From Bacillota bacterium (GTDB lineage: Bacteria; Bacillota_I; Bacilli_A; RF39; UBA660), in NCBI GenBank assembly GCA_015059245.1, contig SVAU01000002.1:1-64000 (forward strand): 64,000 nt of DNA. The letters are read 5' to 3'. The notes below the pieces were generated by a model. It was not told the origin of the DNA. It did no database searches and was given only the letters and a program-made list of their open reading frames with translations. Shown here in pieces: positions 60,986 through 64,000 of this stretch; the first letter of the stretch is position 1, and the number at the start of each line of letters is the position of its first letter. The translations under genes and the position numbers were made by a program.

Positions 60986-62548
60986 ATGAATTTAGCAGAT
61001 AATTTAAAAAGAATTAGAAAAGATAATAATTTGTCACAAGAACAGTTGGCTGAAAAGTTAGGTGTATCTAGACAAGCAGTAAGTAAATGGGAATCAGGAG
61101 TTAGTTATCCAGAAATGGATAAAGTAATTCAAATATGTAATTTATTTGAATTAAATATTAATGAATTCATCAATGAAGATATTAAAGAAGTTAAGGAAAA
61201 GAAAGAAGTACAAGTAAGAAATAATAAATATATAAGTAGTTTCTTTGATTATATTACTAAGTCAATAGATATGATTAGTAGTATGAGTTTTAAAGAAAAA
61301 ATAAAATGCATGGTTGAACAGTTCGTAATAGTTATTATATTACTGATAATAGTTCTTATTATTGGAAGTGTATTTAGTGGTTTGATGCAATCAATATTAA
61401 ACTTTCTTCCAGAGTCTTTTTATTATCCTTTATATCAATTGATAAAGAGTTTGTATATTATATTAGGTGCTTGTGCAAGTGCTGTAATTATATTACATAT
61501 ATTTAAAATTAGATATTTAGATTACTATGAGATAGTAAGAGATAGTAAAGAAGAAGATAAATTAGAAGAATTAACTGAATTAGACGATGAGAATATTGAG
61601 GATAAGAATAGTAAAAAGAATAAAATAGTTCTTGAGAAAAAACAAGAAAGAATTGTAATAAGAGATCCTAAACATACTGAGTATAAATTTTTTAGCGGTG
61701 TGGGTAAGGTATTGTTATGGTTTATTAAAGTAATGGCATGTTTAATATTATGTTGTTTTTCACTTACTTTAATTGGACTTGTAGTTTGTTTACCAATAAG
61801 TTTCTTATTATTTGAAAGTGGTTCTTTATTTGTAGGATTATTATTTAGTATAGTAGGAGCTGCTTTAATTAATATTATTATTTTAAGGCTGATATATAAT
61901 TTTATAGTAACTAAGAAGTTAAATAAAGCATTCTTATTTGCTGCAAGTATTATATCTTTAATAGTATTTGGTTTAGGGTTAGGTATTATATGTTTCTCTG
62001 CTACTTCATTTAATTTTGAAGAAAAAGAATACGATGTAATAGAGTCTAAATATGAATTTAAAATGTCAGATGATATATTAATTAATGATTGGGAATACTA
62101 TGATAGTGATGTAGAATATGTAGAAAAGAATATAGATAATGTTCAAATAGTAGTTAAACATTCTGGTTTATATAAAGTTAATATGTGGAATTATGAAAAT
62201 GGTATTAATCTAATTATATATACTAATGAAGCTAATGTTTTAGAATATTTAAGAGTGTTTATCGAAGATATGAATCATAAAGTTATTGGTATTTATGATT
62301 ATCAAGTAGATATAGTTATTTATGCTAATAAGAACAATTTAAATATTATAAAGAATAATAAAAAGAATTATGATGGAAGAGTAGATGTTTTAGAAAGAGA
62401 ATTACAAGTTTCTAGACAAGAATATAGAGATATATCTACTGAATTAGATAGATTAAAAGAGTTAATTATTAATTCTAATGTAGATGTTATATTTGATGAT
62501 AACGGAAAGATAGTAGGAATTTATAAATATAAAGAAGAGATTGAATAA
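60986..62548 (+). CDS. XRE-family regulator with membrane helices and an external domain
   Basis: This 520-aa protein starts with an XRE helix-turn-helix (LADNLKRIRKDNNLSQEQLA, then SRQAVSKWESGVSYPEMDKV). After a linker it has two membrane helices (about 110-135 and 155-180) and a charged cytoplasmic stretch rich in Glu and Lys. Three more helices follow (about 250-360), and then an external domain of about 160 residues ending in a coiled-coil-like segment (VDVLERELQVSRQEYRDIST). The domain pattern in the external part looks like the DUF4097-type or shock-protein-like beta folds but is not clear. It is probably a membrane-held transcription factor. The AGAGGA ribosome-binding site serves the ATG at 60986; the upstream frame covers the operator. 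Confidence 0.78.
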   Translation: MNLADNLKRIRKDNNLSQEQLAEKLGVSRQAVSKWESGVSYPEMDKVIQICNLFELNINEFINEDIKEVKEKKEVQVRNNKYISSFFDYITKSIDMISSMSFKEKIKCMVEQFVIVIILLIIVLIIGSVFSGLMQSILNFLPESFYYPLYQLIKSLYIILGACASAVIILHIFKIRYLDYYEIVRDSKEEDKLEELTELDDENIEDKNSKKNKIVLEKKQERIVIRDPKHTEYKFFSGVGKVLLWFIKVMACLILCCFSLTLIGLVVCLPISFLLFESGSLFVGLLFSIVGAALINIIILRLIYNFIVTKKLNKAFLFAASIISLIVFGLGLGIICFSATSFNFEEKEYDVIESKYEFKMSDDILINDWEYYDSDVEYVEKNIDNVQIVVKHSGLYKVNMWNYENGINLIIYTNEANVLEYLRVFIEDMNHKVIGIYDYQVDIVIYANKNNLNIIKNNKKNYDGRVDVLERELQVSRQEYRDISTELDRLKELIINSNVDVIFDDNGKIVGIYKYKEEIE

Positions 62549-62561
62549 TCTCTTCTTATTT
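62534..62561 (+). terminator. Terminator of the XRE membrane regulator gene
   Basis: The stem GAAGAGATT / AATCTCTTC with a 4-nt loop is followed by a T-rich stretch. Confidence 0.85.
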
Positions 62562-62577
62562 TGTGATATAATTATGG

Positions 62578-62603
62578 TGGTAGAGATGAGTGGTAGAGAT
62601 GAG
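62578..62603 (+). repeat. 13-bp tandem duplication at the nrdG start
   Basis: TGGTAGAGATGAG occurs twice in direct tandem (62578-62590 and 62591-62603). Each copy holds an ATG, in different frames. Only the second ATG (62599) opens nrdG. Confidence 0.8.
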
Positions 62604-63123
62604 AAAAGGTTATGCAAGATTTGCAACTAAAGAAATACAAACAGATAGTATTGTTGATGGAGAAGGTATTAGAAGTGTAATATGGTTTCAAGGATGTTCA
62701 CATAATTGTCCAGGATGCCATAATCCAGAAACACATGATTTTAAAGCTGGTGTTGAAGTTTCTTTAAAGACAATGAAGAAACAAATAGATGAATTAGAAT
62801 ATCAAACTGGTGTTACTTTCTCTGGTGGAGATCCTATGATGCAAGTAGAAGCATTATATGAGTTAGCTTCTTATGTACATGAAAAAGGTATGAATGTATG
62901 GGTATATACAGGATATACTTTTGAGGAGTTAATGATTTTAGCTGATAAAAACGAAATGTTTTTAAAAGCGTTAGAACAAATAGATGTTTTAGTAGATGGT
63001 AAGTTTGTTATGGATTTAAAAAGTTTCGATGTACAATTTAGGGGATCTAGTAATCAAAGAATACTGGATGTTAAGAAAAGTCTAGAAAAGAAAAAGGCTG
63101 TTACAATAGCAAAATATAAATAG
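62599..63123 (+). CDS. nrdG: Anaerobic ribonucleotide reductase activating protein
   Basis: NrdG is a radical-SAM enzyme that puts the glycyl radical on NrdD, so dNTPs can be made without oxygen. The 174-aa protein has the CxxxCxxC cluster motif GCSHNCPGCHNPETHDF near residue 32 and the glycine motif FSGGDPMMQ near 75. nrdD is not next to it in the window. Its presence suggests anaerobic growth. The start region is a 13-bp tandem duplication; no strong ribosome-binding site is visible apart from GGTGG or GGTAGAG. Confidence 0.93.
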   Translation: MRKGYARFATKEIQTDSIVDGEGIRSVIWFQGCSHNCPGCHNPETHDFKAGVEVSLKTMKKQIDELEYQTGVTFSGGDPMMQVEALYELASYVHEKGMNVWVYTGYTFEELMILADKNEMFLKALEQIDVLVDGKFVMDLKSFDVQFRGSSNQRILDVKKSLEKKKAVTIAKYK

Positions 63124-63173
63124 GTATAAATAATATTTATATCTGGTATAAAAAAATTAAAAAATTAATAAGA

Positions 63174-63201
63174 GAAAAGTGTTTCAAACACTTTCTTTTT
63201 T
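63174..63201 (+). terminator. Terminator after nrdG
   Basis: The stem AAAGTGTTT / AAACACTTT is followed by a T-run, about 50 bases after the nrdG stop. Confidence 0.86.
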
Positions 63202-63242
63202 GCGTTTTTTATGTATAATAAACAATCAAGTGGGTGACTGTT

Positions 63243-64000
63243 ATGGGCAATATAAGAATTAAAAATTTACAAGTATCCTATGATAATCAACATGAAGTAT
63301 TTAAAGATGTAAACTTCTTTTTAAGAAAAGGAGCAACTTTAAGTATTATAGGAACATCAGGTAGTGGTAAGACTACTTTACTTAGAGCCATTAATGGAGA
63401 AGTTCCTTTTAAAGGAGAAATAATAATTAATGGTATAGATGTAACTCCTGATAATTTTGATGTACTTAGAAGATGTATTTCTGTTATATATAGAGATACT
63501 CCATTCTTAACAGAAGTAGTAAAAGATGAACTTAGATATTCCTTAGAACATTCAAATGTTAATCCTAAGATAATAAAAGAAAAATTAAATGAATTAAATG
63601 ATTTCTTTGGAATAAATAAAATGTTAAATAAGTCACTTATAAATTTATCTGTTAATGATAGAACTTTAATTAAGATATTATCTTATGCATTAATGGAACC
63701 TAGTTATTTAGCTGTAGATGATTTACTTATAGATTTAGATACTAGAACTAAGATATTATTACTTAATTATTTAAATAGTAAAAAAATTATGTTAATAAAT
63801 GTTACTTCTAATTTAGAAGATACTTTATATACTGATTATACGTTATGTTTATACAATGGTATAAACGCAATAGATGGTAAGACTTTAGATGTACTTAAGA
63901 ATGAAAAGATACTTAAGAGATTAGGTTTTTCTTTACCATTTATGTTAGATTTATCTATTCAATTAGAACTATATGGTTTAATAAATAAGACTTATTTAAA
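63243..64000 (+). CDS. ABC-type ATPase domain protein with degenerate motifs (partial)
   Basis: The gene runs off the right edge; 252 codons are visible. The fold is an ABC nucleotide-binding domain: it begins IRIKNLQVSYDNQHEVFKDV and has an intact Walker A IIGTSGSGKTTLLRAI near residue 40. The other motifs are altered: the Q-loop glutamine position reads VIYRD, the signature is LSVND, Walker B ends LAVDDLLIDLD with Asp in place of the catalytic Glu, and the H-loop reads NVTSN. It resembles ECF-type or CcmA-like ATPases, but hydrolysis by this subunit alone is doubtful. It may be the inactive half of a pair. GGGTG precedes the ATG at 63243. Confidence 0.78.
   Translation, partial: MGNIRIKNLQVSYDNQHEVFKDVNFFLRKGATLSIIGTSGSGKTTLLRAINGEVPFKGEIIINGIDVTPDNFDVLRRCISVIYRDTPFLTEVVKDELRYSLEHSNVNPKIIKEKLNELNDFFGINKMLNKSLINLSVNDRTLIKILSYALMEPSYLAVDDLLIDLDTRTKILLLNYLNSKKIMLINVTSNLEDTLYTDYTLCLYNGINAIDGKTLDVLKNEKILKRLGFSLPFMLDLSIQLELYGLINKTYL

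Noticed and set aside
1..64000. tRNA or rRNA genes, CRISPR arrays, insertion sequences, prophage genes
   Set aside because: No tRNA cloverleaf, rRNA segment, regular spacer-repeat array, transposase or phage structural gene was recognised by eye. A covariance search would be needed to exclude tRNAs fully.

Overview
This is the replication-origin region of a very AT-rich, endospore-forming member of the Bacilli. The evidence is the order rpmH-oriC-dnaA-oriC-dnaN-recF-gyrB-gyrA, an RNA polymerase delta subunit (rpoE), ComK, Noc, Veg, and many sporulation genes (spoIID, spoIIQ, spoIIR, bofA, spoVT, yabG, spoVG, yabP, yabQ). The SRP RNA is short and lacks an Alu domain, as in mollicute-like and Erysipelotrichia-like lineages. 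I cannot name the species.

Layout. Left of the origin (1-26300) almost everything is on the minus strand and moves away from oriC: a GntR regulator fragment, secA, hpf, a sporulation operon (rpiB-ywzB-spoIID-spoIIQ-actin-like relic), an ATP-grasp gene, an XRE membrane regulator, rpmE, a membrane protein, a large structured non-coding RNA, murA, spoIIR, prmC, prfA, rpoE, argS, ywiB, one class A penicillin-binding protein on the plus strand, then noc-rsmG-mnmG-mnmE-khpB-yidC-rnpA-rpmH. The origin is bipartite, with DnaA boxes on both sides of dnaA. Right of it the plus strand carries dnaN, comK, recF, gyrB, gyrA, a parS cluster, SRP RNA, tadA, dnaX, ybaB, recR, bofA, holB, ricT, trmN6, pth, mfd, a small regulator pair, spoVT, a T-box leader with a HAD gene, dut and metG, then tatD, a 3D-domain protein and rsmA. 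An accessory block follows (degenerate 7TM sensor, glycosyltransferase, DUF2304 and DUF6020 membrane proteins), then yabG-veg-spoVG-yabP-yabQ-divIC, ispH, a papain-fold hydrolase, another XRE membrane regulator, nrdG and a partial degenerate ABC ATPase. Most of this order matches the Bacillus subtilis chromosome around 0 degrees.

The strongest unusual signals are these. (1) The heptamer GGGAAAT, half of the Noc-binding palindrome, occurs about 52 times, almost all in five clusters, in all three reading frames of genes. Two clusters contain an identical perfect 24-bp palindrome. The resident ParB-family protein has Noc-type specificity residues but no membrane-targeting helix and a long repetitive linker. 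(2) Four parS-like sites lie between gyrA and the SRP RNA, interleaved with Noc half-sites. (3) A ~475-nt minus-strand RNA (9563-10037) has a consensus promoter and paired ends followed by a U-run, and I do not recognise its family. (4) A 194-aa protein sits where spoIIID/mbl lie in Bacillus and looks like a shrunken actin fold. (5) The spoIIR ribosome-binding site is buried in a terminator hairpin. Starts were moved from the longest ORF to the codon served by a Shine-Dalgarno sequence wherever the two differed.
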